From Thinopyrum elongatum (taxonomy: Eukaryota > Streptophyta > Magnoliopsida > Poales > Poaceae), in contig CM022298.1 in the NCBI GenBank assembly GCA_011799875.1, positions 286,327,395-286,391,394 of the forward strand: a DNA stretch of 64,000 nucleotides. Direction: 5' to 3'. Position numbers and translations under genes: made by a program. The notes under the pieces were generated by a model. That model did not search any database and was not told where the DNA came from. It saw nothing but the letters and a program-made list of their open reading frames with translations. Below are positions 11,603-22,777 of the stretch, one piece after another (the stretch's first letter is position 1; every line of letters begins with the position of its first letter).

Positions 11603-11615
11603 AAGGGGGGTAGGT
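11603..11615 (+). other. Polypurine tract of element B
   Basis: AAGGGGGGTAGGT directly precedes the 3' LTR, after a GAGGACGAGATT block. Element C has nearly the same block before its 3' LTR, suggesting a common plus-strand priming signal. Confidence 0.85.
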
Positions 11616-11616
11616 T

Positions 11617-14600
11617 TGTAACACCCTGGATTTTGCCCATTTTCTTTTTCTTTTGCTTTTGGTCCGGATTCGCTTTTCTGTGGCTTAGTAGTTTTGCAAC
11701 CTGGAAGGATCACTCTTCATTCCTCTTCCTGAGTGGCTTTCCGACCTCAAAACCATTCCAAGACCTTGTCATTTCCATCTTGGACCAACCCCAATATTCT
11801 TTTCTTGGGAATATTCCTTTTTCTATTAAAGGAATAACCATGTTTGTCCTGGGTTGTGAAGCAACCCACAATTCTATCATTCCCAAAATTCCCAAATAAT
11901 TCTCATAAATTGTTTGGGTCATATCTTCCATAAATATGTCAAACCCTTCCTTGACATGTTCAAAAATATTTCACAAATATTCCATTTCTGATTCTGCCCT
12001 AGCTGCCAAGTTGAGAAGCAAGTACCATTTTTATTTGCTTGTTTGGTCTCAAACTTTTTGGGCACTCTTTCCTATCCATATCCTTGCCACATGCAAAAAT
12101 TCAACTTTATTTGGATATTAAATCTCTCTTGGCTAATTTCCAAAGTTTCTGGGCAACTGGGATCTTTGTGAAGCAAGTGCTAGCTAGGAGTATCGAAATG
12201 AGTTGAAATTTTGCAATCATCTTCACATGCTCAAATCATGACTCTCCACCAAGTTTCAACCCTATCCAATCATCTATGTGAGCATAGCATCAAATCTTAG
12301 TTTCTGGTCAGATTTTCACATTGTGAAGCAACTATATTTTATATTGCTCCATAATTGCTGAAAATTTACCAGAGCATTCTCCTACCCATGTAATCTATCT
12401 ACACAAAATTTGGGCTCATTCCATCTTCCAATATTTCCCTAGAATTTTTTCTAAAATTCCGGTCAGAGAGAATAGTTGTGAAGGAAGTACCATTTTGGCT
12501 TGCCCAAATGGCATTAAATTTTTATGGCACTCTCATATGACCAAATCATCAAGCTATACCAAATTTTAGCCCAAGTTGCTACTCCATGAGAGTGGCACAT
12601 CAAGATTGAGCTTCTGGACCAGATTGGTCAGTTGCAAAGCAACCATATCAAATCTTGGTCCATTTCCCTCCAAATTTCATAGGATTGTAGTCCTTCCTAC
12701 CCTAGACCTCCCAGACATCTCATGTTGACCTTATCACTTTCCTGTTCATCGCAGTGGCGTGGTCAAGTTTGCTGCAGCAAACTTTCAGTGACCACTCCCA
12801 TCCAGACACAGCTCCTATCGTCGATCTATCACCTCATTTGCAATGTAGCTTGGAGGGACTACGCACTAGACATGATTTGGCTTGTTAGGGTGCACCGCGT
12901 GCGCCAGTGCACGCGGTGACCGCGCGGCCGGCATGCCAATGCACGCGCTCTGTGCATTGGGGCCCTCGGTCTCGTTTGTTTCCTCGCGCCCTCGACACCA
13001 CACCGTGTCCAGCAACTTCCCCTTGGACTCACCCTTGCTCTGGACCCCTCTAACCCCTCTCACGTCCCCTCCTACGCGGTGCGGCAGCCGTGCCGTGTCG
13101 TGCAAGTCTCTGCCGCCGCCGCGTTCGCTTGATCGCGTCACTCCTGAACCCTCCCGAGCTCGCCTGAGCCCTCCCTGCTCCTCCGTGAGTCCTCTGGATG
13201 CCTCTCCCTTCCTCTGGGCGTGTTCCCGAAGCTCCGGCGCGTGGCGCACGCGTCACCGCGGCCGTGCTCGCCCACCCGCGTCACCCGACTATATATAGCC
13301 ATCCCCGCGCCTCTCCGAGCTCACCACCAGCCTCCCCTCACTCCTCTACCACTCCCTGGCCATTTGCCCGAGCTCTAGGAGCCCTCCTCGCTCGCCTTTG
13401 TCGCCATGGCCGCTGCCCCTGCCCGCTCAAATTCGAGCGAGTGGAGCCCTCCCTCTCCACTCTACCGCTACCCTGGACCTCCACTAGCCACCGCAATCTG
13501 TCCCCGCGCCCCTTCCCTTCCTCTCCAAGCTTGTGTCGTGCCCTCGGCAATGGCCATCGCGGCCATTCCGCCGCTGCAGCAGTCCCGCTTGTCCCCGAGC
13601 TCTCCGACGTGCGTGGAGCAGGCAGGCGGGTGCGCCTCGCCGTCCCGGTCACTCTGGTGGCCCAAGCTCCGCCGGAGGTGGCCGGAGCTGCCAGGACGAG
13701 CACCGGCGGGCACGAGCCTCCTCTGTTCCACGCGGAATCAACGAGAGGAAGGAGAAGAAGGAGTTGAACCAGCTGTGGACCCCGCGGACCCCACCTGTCA
13801 TCCACCAAACCCCGGGCCCGCGCAGTTTAATTGGAAACGGCTTTCCAGAAAATATGTTTTCAAATAGTGAAAGCGTACTCCGCTGCTGCTTCGGCCAAAC
13901 TACGTTTTCCCCGCAGGGAAGCGTATTCTTGGAAAAGGCGCGATCTGTTTGTCAGTCAGCGGTCAGTTTGTGAGAGTTTTATTTACAGATGGGTCCCTGG
14001 CAGAAAAACCATCACATCGTTTTGCTCGAGACTCCGATCGAGGTGAATCCAAAGCCCACGTCTTCGTCTCGTCGAGCCCGTCATGTTGGTATCATTTTCG
14101 CTATGCGGTCCCACTGTGAAAATGACCATTTTGCCCTTGCCCGTAAACAGCCCCCTCTAGGAGAGAACTTTTTCCGGCAGTCAACTCCGCAGACTCTCCG
14201 CACTTCTTCCCGATGGTCCCTTCCTCCCCAGGCAAGCCATAACTCTCATCTGCATAATTGCATGGCAATATCATAGTCTAACTATTTACTTTAATAGCAA
14301 GTATGATTGTTTGTAAAATGGATTGGATTACACAATGCTCGAGTAAATTCTTGGATAGGTGACTACCATGCTGAGTACCAGATTGTAGTGGCTAGTAGTT
14401 TACCCACTCGTTGATGCCATGATGTTGAGAATTACCGTCTATGATTATTCTGGATTTCATTCGGCAGGTCGTGGAGATGAGTTAGTAGCAATGGCTTAAG
14501 TATACTGGTTACCGGATTTCTAGCCAGATATCGTTTTAACTTGGATTGCTGTGATATTGGAGTGTCAGCGATGATAGAGATTGTTCGGAGATAGGATATT

Positions 14601-15794
14601 TCATGGTTGATCCAGAGTCACCTGTCCGGACTTATCCATGCAGCCACATTTGTCGGTATGGGACGGCCTTGACTTGGTCTGATCGCGTGCTTTTTCACCG
14701 GTACCGCCCGACAGGGAAGGTTATGCGTGCGCGCTACCCTGGCCTGGGAGGCGGCGATAGCCTTCTGAGCCCAGTTGAGTTATATGGTACCAGGTCCCCG
14801 TTTGGGAAAATTTGTTAGCCACGACGGTGGCAGGTGTCACGCGGTGACACAGGGGCCACCCAGGGCAGGACTCCAAGGGAGGATGATTGCTGGTGGTACG
14901 ATGGGAGAGTCACGGGTCAGGCGGGTTTCGTTGGAGCAACGCTGGTCCACCCGAATGGGATCACGAGGTCAGGTGCTCCATGGTGTGAGTAAAGTGCGCA
15001 GCCTCTGCAGAGTGTAAAATCTATTCGAATAGCCGTGTCCACGGTATTGGATAGTCCGTCCAGACCTCATTAGATGGTCAACCATAGTAGTGATAATGAT
15101 GGAAGAACTCGTCGTAAGATCAGAGGTACTCGGTGGATCGAGAGTATTCTGAGGGTTGTGAGGCAACTCGAAAGAGAGTAAATTGGTCAGACTTGTCGTG
15201 TAGATGGAATCAGGTGTATGATATGTCAGCCATGGGATGGCAATGGGATGAGTGGTCGGATGACCACATGATTGGAATTGGACTTGGAACAGGTTCAGAT
15301 CGGATCCTAAGATTATTCAGAGTATGGATTAAACATGCTTTACCTTACTGCATTTACTTCTGAAGTTATCTTGCTAGATAACCATGCTTGTTAATTTTGA
15401 CTGCTATGATGTTGTCTTGCCTTAATGATGATGTTTGCTGTGAGCTTGCGAGTACATTCAAAGTACTCACCTGGCATGTCATGCCATAATTGCTTGCTTG
15501 TCGAGGATCCCGAGTTTGCGACCTAGGATACGCGTTCTAGCCAGAGTCCCTGCGGAGTGGAGTCCATCATCGCCGTCACTGTTCCGCTGTCGAGAGAGTT
15601 ACTCCGCTGTGAGCATAGAGCTACCTCGGGCAGGCGTAGTGTCGCCGTGCCGATGTAATCCTTGTACCCTTTGTAACCATATCCATTGTAATAAAGAGTT
15701 GATTTGTTCTATGCCAACAGGGTCATATTCCGGAGGACTTGTCCCTGGGCTGGAATACGGGGCATTCCGGTTTACTCTGAGCCGGGGTGCCACA
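11617..15794 (+). repeat. 3' LTR of element B (4178 bp)
   Basis: Co-linear with 4647-8805 over its full length, with scattered substitutions and short indels. It ends in GTGCCACA and is followed by the GCCGA duplication at 15795-15799. TATA is at 13289 and AATAAA at 15690. Confidence 0.95.
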
Positions 15795-16057
15795 GCCGAG
15801 GCATGCCTCCAAGTGGTGCCCGAGCACCTCCCTCTTCGCACTGGTTAGGTCAGAGGCCCTCCAGGTGGAAGCCCCTGAGCCCGTCCTGAGGGAGGCATTG
15901 GGTGCGCCTTCCTATGCAGAAGGAAGGGACGTCCCGGCGACAGGAGTAGAGCCTGAGGCGTCGCCAGTGGATTTCTTGGCCTCCGGATGGCTCTTGGGGA
16001 GGAGCCGCTTCTTTTTAGTGGGGGTAACCTGGGAGGCATAACGTTGCCCTCGCCGTC

Positions 16058-16611
16058 CTAGTTTTCAGCCGCTGCGGTGCAGTAGGCGTGCTTAAGAGAG
16101 CAGACCGCGTCCTTCTCGTGACAGGTGACCGTGATGATGCCGCTGCACCCTGGCATCTTGAGGATGTTGTAGCCATGATGAGTTGCCGCCATGAACTTGG
16201 CGAGGGCAGGGTACCCAAGGATGGCATTGTACGGGAGGCCGATGTGGGCCACGTCAAAGTCGATGAGCTCGGTGTGGTAGTTGTCGTGCTTGCCGAATGT
16301 GACAGGAAGGCGCACCTAGCCCAGGGGAGTGGTGGAGCCGTCTGTCACCCCAGAGAATGGCCTGGTGGGCATGAGCTAGTCATAGGGCACCTGAAGCGTC
16401 TCGAAGGTCTCGACGGAGAGCATGTTGAGCCAGCGCCACCATCGATGAGGGTCTTGGTGACTGAAACATTGCTGATGGTGGGCGTGCACAGTATGGAGAG
16501 CGTGCCCGCAGTGGCCACGCATCTGAGGTGGTTCTTGGAGTCGGAGGTGATGGCATACTGTGACCACCTGAGGCGACGTGTAGCTTCGAGTTTCAGGAGG
16601 GCTGCATTCAC
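16058..16611 (-). pseudogene. Protease fragment of element F
   Basis: Minus-strand translation shows the aspartic-protease active site LIDGGAG, then after a frameshift LPVTFGKHDNYHTELIDFDV and the GYPALAKFMA block. These match the same blocks in element G (VDGGAG, LPVTFGSE, GRPALAKFMA). At least one frameshift separates the active-site part from the C-terminal part, so no functional enzyme can be made. The RT that should follow lies beyond B at 4312-4490. Confidence 0.75.
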
Positions 16612-16679
16612 CTCACAAGAGAACTACTTGAAGATGCGGTTCGAGGTAGGCGCCTGAGCTCCGATGAGGATGCAGGCGA

Positions 16680-17720
16680 TCACACGAGGCTCCTCGTAGC
16701 CCCCAGCCCCATCATCCCGATGGTTGTCTTCATTCCTTCTTGGCAGCAGTGGCAGCGGAGGGAGACCGGTGTTGCCCTAAGGACGGGCCTCGCGAGGCTG
16801 ATCGCGCCAAGGGCCATCGCGAGGCTGATCAAGCCAGTCACCCTCGCGAGGCTGGTTGCGCTAGCCCTAACGAGGGTTGCGGTTGTCCCAGTGGCCTCTG
16901 CCACGGCCTCCACCGCGGCCAAAGTCTCAGTCACCACGCTCGGGGCGATGTCCCAGGCGCTCTCCCCGGAGTGCCTGGCAGTCGATGGTGTTGTGAGTGT
17001 GCACATTGTGGAGGACACATAATGGGTGAGTGTCCTTGGCGGGCTCGCCGCGATCATCACCGTGCTTTAGCTCAGGCTCTACTACCAGCACTATGGGGCA
17101 CTAGCATTTTGCTTCCTTGGCCTTGGCCTTCTTGTCTTCAGGGTCGACATCTGGGTGCTTGAGGAGGGAGAGGCGGCCTTCTTCCTCCCTGCCGCACCTG
17201 TCCGCCAGGTTGAACATCTCCAGCGCCGTGCACATGTCATCATGGATGGCGAGCTCCTCGCTCATCTTGATGTCCGTTACACCCTCAGTGAACGCCGAGA
17301 TGATGGCTTCGTCCGATGCCTTCGAGATCTTGAGGTGAACATTGGTGAAGCGCTGAATGTACTTGCGGAGGGTCTCGCCCGGCTACTGCTTCACGCGCCG
17401 CAGGTCGTTGACGGTGAGGGCACGGTCACGGGTTCCTTGGAAGTTGGCGATGAACTGCTCGTGAAGCTCATCCCAAGAGGAGATTGACCCATCCGGGAGG
17501 TGCATTAGCCAGGAGCGTGCATCGTCATTGAGGGCCATGGGGAACTAGTTCGCCATGACCTTATCATCGTCGTTGGCCGCCTCGATGCTTAGTGAGTAGA
17601 GCTGGAGGAACTCCGTGGGGCCAGGGACGCCGTCGTAGCGCGGGGGCAGGTCTGGCTTGAACTTGACCGGCCAGACAACCCAGTGCATCTCAGGAGTGAA
17701 GGCACGGCAACCCACCACAC
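16680..17720 (-). pseudogene. Gag fragment of element F
   Basis: Translated on the minus strand in pieces, it gives a Retrotrans_gag-type core (FHELHEQFIANFQGT... then GETLRKYIQRF) and a degenerate knuckle of the C-x2-L-H-x-N-x2-H-x4-D-C form near 16965-17020. Stops interrupt it, including TAG within the GETLRKY region and another near 17547. The order gag then protease on the minus strand fits one element. Confidence 0.65.
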
Positions 17721-17739
17721 TCACGGGAGTGACCCGCGT

Positions 17740-17780
17740 GGGGGGGGGGGGCTCGGTCTTGATGCTTAGCGAGTAGAACT
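17740..17780. other. Breakpoint between F and truncated C: poly-G and templated filler
   Basis: Twelve G residues (17740-17751) are followed by GATGCTTAGCGAGTAGA (17761-17777), which repeats F sequence at 17584-17600 with one mismatch. C then starts in the middle of its LTR. This looks like end joining with locally copied filler DNA. Confidence 0.65.
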
Positions 17781-18705
17781 TATTTTTGTTAAATAATGGA
17801 GTGAAAACTAAGAATGAAAAAAAATCTTAGTTTTGGAATTGGAGCTATACAATCAGTTATATAGATTTTTAGAGGTGGATTTAAAAGCTCAGATTTGAAT
17901 TTAAATTTGAACAACACAGAAAGGTGTGATGGATTTGTATGAAAGTTACACCATTAAATAGGTGGGATTTTTAGAAGAATTTAGGATTTGGAATTATTCC
18001 ATTTGGACAAATATTTTAATCTGTGGAATTTTTGGAAGTCTCAGAAATAAAGAAAAAGAAAAAGGCACTATGCAACTGGGCCAGAAGGGCCATAGTGCAG
18101 CAGGCCCAGAGAGAAACCAACCCGCGCGCCTGTCCCCGTTGAAGGCGTAAAGGCCGAATACGCCTTCAGTCGACGCAGCGAACCGGTACGCGCGCGCGTG
18201 TGTTATTAAACCTGACGGGTGGACCCCATCCGTCAGGATGTGAGGCTGACCGACGGGCCCCATGGTCGTCATCATCTAGGTTCGTCCAGAGGGGGCGGCG
18301 AGTTCATCCAGAGGGGGCGGTGGTCGACGGCGAGGAGATCTGAGGGCACCGTCGTGCTCAGGGTGGAGTCACCGTTCGGGTGGAGGTGGAGTTGGCCGCC
18401 GGGGTGCAGGGGTTCGCCGGCGATGAGGAGGCCGGGCGGCGGTGCTATGGGAGGTGGTCGCTCCGGTCGATTCAGTCTGCAATCGACCCGGGAGAGAGAG
18501 AGGAAATGAACAGTGGGGTCTTGCGGCTTTAGATCGAGCTAAAGTGGCGGCAGAGAGGGCCCGTACCTCTAGATCGACGGCGACCCGAGGCGGCGGAGCT
18601 CGGGCTTGATCTCGAGCTCGGGCTCTTCTGGAGAGGAGAGGGTGGTGCTGGTGGTCGATAGGGAGTGGGAGAGAGGTGTTGGCGTGGCCAGGAGGGTCGG
18701 GGTGG

Positions 18706-18715
18706 CTTTATATAG
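18706..18715 (-). promoter_or_regulatory. TATA box in the left LTR of C
   Basis: The minus strand reads CTATATAAAG; the other LTR has CTATATAAAT at 59913-59922. Both are followed, in the element's sense, by a GC-rich leader. Confidence 0.6.
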
Positions 18716-19296
18716 CGTGCCCGGAGCTCACCGTGGACTCATGCGCCGGCGAGGACGCAGTCGAGTCTAGAGGTCACGGGGGCTCATGGAAGCGTGCCCG
18801 AGGCATTTGTAGAGATGGTCTACGACCAGGGGAAGGAAGAGAGAGAGCGAGGGAGTGCCAGGGGCGTCGCGCATATGAGCTCGTTCATTGGAGATCTCGG
18901 GCGGTCGGCGCGCGTGCGGAGGGAGGCAGCAGGAGGAAGAAAGACGAGGGGGAAAGGGGCGTAGCGTGTTGTGGATGCCGAGGGGCTCTGGTAGGCGTGC
19001 GGGGAAGGCTCGAGGTCGTCGGAGGCATTGGGCAGGGGGCGGCTACAGTGCCTTGGCGCACTGTAGCGCGCTCTAGAGCGCGTCTTTGGCCGGCACGGCC
19101 ATTTTTTTGGTGCTCTGGGCTTGGCCTGTAGTGTCTAGGGGCTCTAGGGGGATGTAAAGAAGTGGGGTGGAGCTTTGGATGCCCTGGAGGGGCTCTGGTG
19201 AGAGAAGGATGGTGAGAGAGATAGAGAGGGGGGTTGTGGCTGTCCAGGGGGGTAAATGGGGGTTTCTACCCCTCAATCATTGATATATGGATGAGT

Positions 19297-19301
19297 GGAA
19301 G
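19297..19301. other. Target site duplication of element G, left copy (GGAAG)
   Basis: GGAAG precedes the LTR start TGTCGGCG and is repeated at 32379-32383. The uninterrupted sequence at the other LTR of C reads TGGAAGCTACTGG, confirming the empty site. Confidence 0.97.
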
Positions 19302-20085
19302 TGTCGGCGTGCGACACCTATGGGATCCCAAGAGACCCCTTTAAGATTTGGCGGGGGGAGAGGTATGCGCAAAGAGCAGAACCAACGATCGACGCGGGGC
19401 GATTTTACCCAGGTTCGGGCCGCTGATCAGCGTAAAACCCTACTCCTGCCGTGTGTTATTATTAGTGTTCTTGAGCCCATGCTCCAGGAGCGCTCACAGT
19501 GAACAGTACGTTCAAGAGCAGCTACGCATGCAGAATGGGCCAGAAGATCCTTCTCCCCTGTAGCAGTTGCCGTGGGCCTCCTTTTATACCACAAAGGGGT
19601 CACCACAGTGGCAAAATGTACATACATTGAGGTGTAAAGTAGCTACAGGGTCATCATACCTAACCCCTGACGGACTAGGACAAACGCATTTAATGCACCG
19701 TAAGGTGTCCGTTTAGGTGTCCTTACTTTCTTGGTGATGGAAAAAGGGGCCATCCCATCAGCACCGCTTAAGCTCTCCTCCACTGGCGTGTCGCCACACA
19801 TCCAAAGAAGCACCCAGAATGTCGGGTTTGTCGCTGTGCTAGAGCGGTGGCACAGCAAAAAAACCTTGCCGGGCGCCGAAGCTTGCCGGGCGCCGATCCT
19901 TGCCGGGCTCCACAGGCCACCCCAGCTCTTCTTATCTGCTGATCCTCAGATCTCTGACTTGATGATTTCTTTGGTGGCTTGAGTCAACCTCGAACTGTTC
20001 CCCGACAAGCCTTGCTGCGAGTATGGCGACAACTGCCCGTGCACAAGTACGGGGTACTAGTGGCCCAATACTTAGTACACCGACA
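19302..20085 (-). repeat. 3' LTR of element G (784 bp)
   Basis: On the plus strand from TGTCGGCGTGCG to CACCGACA. It matches 31540-32378 except for two indels of about 17 and 37 bp in the block of CTTGCCGG repeats (19862-19925) and scattered substitutions. Confidence 0.95.
19581..19590 (-). promoter_or_regulatory. TATA box of the left LTR of G
   Basis: The minus strand reads GGTATAAAAG; the 5' LTR has the same motif at 31820-31829, where it would drive the gag-pol RNA. Confidence 0.7.
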
Positions 20086-20315
20086 GGAGCCCTTGGGCCT
20101 AGGCCATAGTGCGAGGCGTTGTTGGGCTAGGCCCAAACAGTGCACGGGCACACGTGGTAGGGGATTAACTGCTCGTAAATATCCCGTTTACTGTGCCCCC
20201 CACTACGCGCGCCGAACGCGCGACGTGGGAAGCGTGCCTCAAAAGCTGCAACTGCAACACGCCTGTAGAGGCGCATTCACATTGGGGAGTAAAAGAGGCG
20301 GCCCTGCTCCTTCCC

Positions 20316-20325
20316 CATAAAAAGG
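20316..20325 (+). promoter_or_regulatory. TATA-like box upstream of the antisense gene of G
   Basis: CATAAAAAGG lies about 160 bases before the ATG at 20482, followed by a C/T-rich leader. It lies outside the LTR, so the antisense gene may have its own promoter. Confidence 0.5.
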
Positions 20326-20481
20326 AGAAGCTGCAGAGGCACAAGCCTATTTACCCCCCTTTTCTTCTCAATCTGGCCGTCGCCATCGCCTTCCTCCTCT
20401 CGAGCTCAGAGCAAAGCTTTCCCTCTTCCGCCCACCGCCTCCACGCTCGCTTCATCCCCGGCTTCCGCCCTCGCAGCCGCC

Positions 20482-21456
20482 ATGCCGCCCAGGGCCAGCA
20501 AAGGCAAGAGCAAGGAGGCGAAAGCTGATGTCCCGGAGAGCGAACTGGTGAAGATGCAGAAGAAGTATGTCATCTTCGCCCCGTCGCTCGATGCAGAGGC
20601 TTTGAAGAGGTGGTACCAGTGCATGTGGGCGAAGGAGACGCAGGCTCACCCCGCCACACGCGTGATTCCAGGTTCTTGCTCCAAAAGTGGGTCAGACAGA
20701 TACCCCTTTTTCATCGCATACTTCTATTGTGGGCTCTGCCCCCCATTTTCTGACTTCTTCAACGACATCATGTACACATACGGCTTTCATCTTCTCGATT
20801 TCACGCCGAATGCGATACTGTGCATGTCCATCTTTGCCCATCTTTGTGAAAACTTTGCCGGAGTGGTTCCCAACACTACCCTTTTCCGCCACTACTTTTT
20901 CCCTCGTATCCAAAAAGGAGAGGCCCTCTCTGGTTCTATCGCTTGGATTCCAAGGGCTTGGAATAAGGAAATATACCTAGAAGGAGTTTACCGCGAAAAG
21001 TGGGATGAATGGCGGGCTGAATGGTGCTGGATCAAGGAAGCAGATCCCCATCCGTTTTGTCTGCCCCGGCAACAAAAAGCAGTCCGCGGCAGTGGCTGGA
21101 GCAGTCTTGCCGCTGACAACGAAAAGCTCACAATCGCCACCACCAGGATTCTTCGCCTGAAAGCTGCCGGGCTAACAATGGAGATGATTGGCTTCGACTT
21201 TCTCCGCCGCCGCATCGCCCCCTTGCAGAATAGGGGAAGGCCAGCTTGGGAATACCGAAACGCAGCAGACATCATGAGATTGCACCCCGGGTTGAATAAT
21301 AATCTGACTGCTATGCAACCTGGCGCTCTCCGTCAAAAGCTGTTCCAGCGCGATGACAAGCATCGGTTGCCGGCAAAGGATTGTCCCTTTGTGCAACAAC
21401 TCTACTTTGGGATCAATCATCGCCTTCATGCCGATGTTCAACGCCCACGGTCTTGA
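20482..21456 (+). pseudogene. N-terminal domain of the G antisense gene (Transposase_28-like)
   Basis: A 324-residue open stretch. After a Lys-rich start (residues 1-20) comes a globular region with YFYCGLCPPFSDFF and PNAILCMSIFAHLCENF (about residues 75-130). These are the aromatic Leu/Phe-rich blocks typical of the domain annotated as putative gypsy-type transposon in grass genomes. Despite the Pfam name no transposase catalytic triad is known to me. The last 16 residues are out of frame: the coding sense shifts by one base near 21415 into the frame ending at 22072. Confidence 0.7.
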
Positions 21457-22777
21457 CGCGACTTGGGCCGAGCCAACCGAGGAGGAAGCACAAAAGTTTT
21501 TTGATAACTTGACGGAGAGACCCGTCCGGGAAGAGGCAGACTTCATCCGAGCCACCACCGACCAAGAAGTAGCATACATTGCCACTAGGGTGGAGGAGGC
21601 AAATCTTGCCGCGGAGGCTGGCAGCGCTGGCTTCACAGAATGGGAAACCAGCGATGCAGAGGTAGTGGTGGAAGTTAAACCTGCTGAGAAGGACAAAGCT
21701 GCCGGGGAACAAAGCAGCACAGCCGCTAAGAGCTCGTCCGACGAGGACACGGCTGAAGAAGAACCGCAAGAAGAGCTCCCAGCCCCGAAGAAGACAAAGC
21801 GTGTTCTTCGAAAGGCTGTATCTGGCATCCCGGCAAGCCAACCTTCCTTGAGCGGCGAGGCTCCCTGCAAGAAAGCGGCCGGCAAGACTGCACCGCGGCA
21901 AGGGGTTCGTCAGCAGCCTGCATGGCGCGCGAGACCCACACCAGCAGCCACTGCTGAGGCGGCAGGGGTGTCTCGCACTGCCGCACCGGAAGCTGAGGCG
22001 GCGAAAACATGCCAACCCCCAGCGCCTGCCACAGCCAAGCAACCTAGGACCCCTCCTCTGCCTCCCCACTGAGACATCGCAACGGAGGCCGAATTCGACA
22101 TCTCCGGCTTTAGTCCGGAGCGAGAAGAGGACGAGTGAGTGCTTTGCCACAGCCTTTATTTTCCAATCTTGGATCAATCTTACTAACTTGCTCGTATTGT
22201 CTCTGCAGTGATGCAGAAACCTTGATGGAGAGGATGGCAAAGAGGACAAAGACTTCCACGGGCGATGGGCCCCCGGCAGGCTCCACGAGCGTGCCAGAAA
22301 CTATCATCTTCAGCCCGGAGCTCAGTCCTCAATGCAGCCCCCAGCACAGCCCCCAGCTTAGCCCCCAGCGCAGTCCCCAGCGTAAGTTCACTGTTCTTTT
22401 TCCACTGGCGGGCGCTGGGGTTTCTATTCTTGCCGCTGATATCTTTGGGCTTGCAGGAGAAGAACGGCAACAAGGGGAGTTGTTGGAAGACGCCCCCGTC
22501 GTGCCACCTCCATCGACCACGCCGCCCACAAGCACGTCCCCGGCAAGAGATCCTACCGACGAGCCTATCTTAATTGAGGAGGAGCCGGCAAGCATGGACA
22601 CCGGCAACCCTCCCCCGGCAATCAAAGTTGCCGGGAGGGGCGAGGCCACCTCTCAACAGCTCGACGCAGGTAACTGATTGCCTCAGAACGCTTGCTATTC
22701 TTTCCCTTCTCTCTCTGTCTTTGGTTCCTTCGAACTTCAATCTTTATCTTATTCTGTTTCCCTCCTTCGTCCTTCAG

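Larger units (their letters stand above)
8806..11616 (+). other. Non-coding internal domain of element B
   Basis: Between primer site and polypurine tract there is no frame with gag, protease, RT, RNase H or integrase motifs. The longest open stretches are under 170 codons and unconvincing. The only structure I see is a four-copy ~67-bp degenerate repeat at 10119-10345. In LARDs this core is thought to carry packaging and dimerisation signals; that role here is inference. Confidence 0.8.
4647..15794 (+). mobile_element. Element B: complete non-autonomous LARD-like LTR retrotransposon (11,148 bp)
   Basis: Two LTRs of 4159 and 4178 bp flank 2811 bp of non-coding internal DNA. It has TGTAAC...CCACA termini, a tRNA-iMet primer site, a polypurine tract and a 5-bp target duplication. 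No gag or pol motif is visible on either strand, so it must rely on proteins of another element. Long LTRs with a non-coding core match the published LARD class. The LTR starts differently from what I recall of Sukkula, so the family is unassigned. LTR copies differ by scattered substitutions and small indels, judged by eye at a few percent. Confidence 0.92.
15795..17780 (-). mobile_element. Element F, right part: gag and protease remnant of a Tat-like Gypsy element
   Basis: The minus strand carries a degraded gag (about 17700-16700) followed by protease (about 16600-16058), then B. The stretch 15800-16050 has no clear domain. The right edge is a 12-G run (17740-17751) and a short copied tag (17761-17777) joined to truncated element C. 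Sequence similarity to the gag/protease of G is clear, but frames are broken in several places. Confidence 0.75.
17781..19301 (-). repeat. 3' LTR of element C, inner part (truncated)
   Basis: Co-linear with 59007-60499 of the other LTR. It stops at 17781 where the other copy continues. It holds the GC-rich leader and a TATA box at 18706. Element G interrupts it after GGAAG at 19301, and it resumes at 32379. Confidence 0.9.

Noticed and set aside
11207..11713. 168-codon minus-strand frame across the polypurine tract and LTR start of B
   Set aside because: It spans functional cis signals of the plus-strand element and has no domain; chance frame.
18219..19131. Gly/Arg-rich open frames in the LTR of C (also 59250-60343)
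   Set aside because: Same sequence in both LTRs with frames broken differently; GC-rich leader of the LTR, not a gene.
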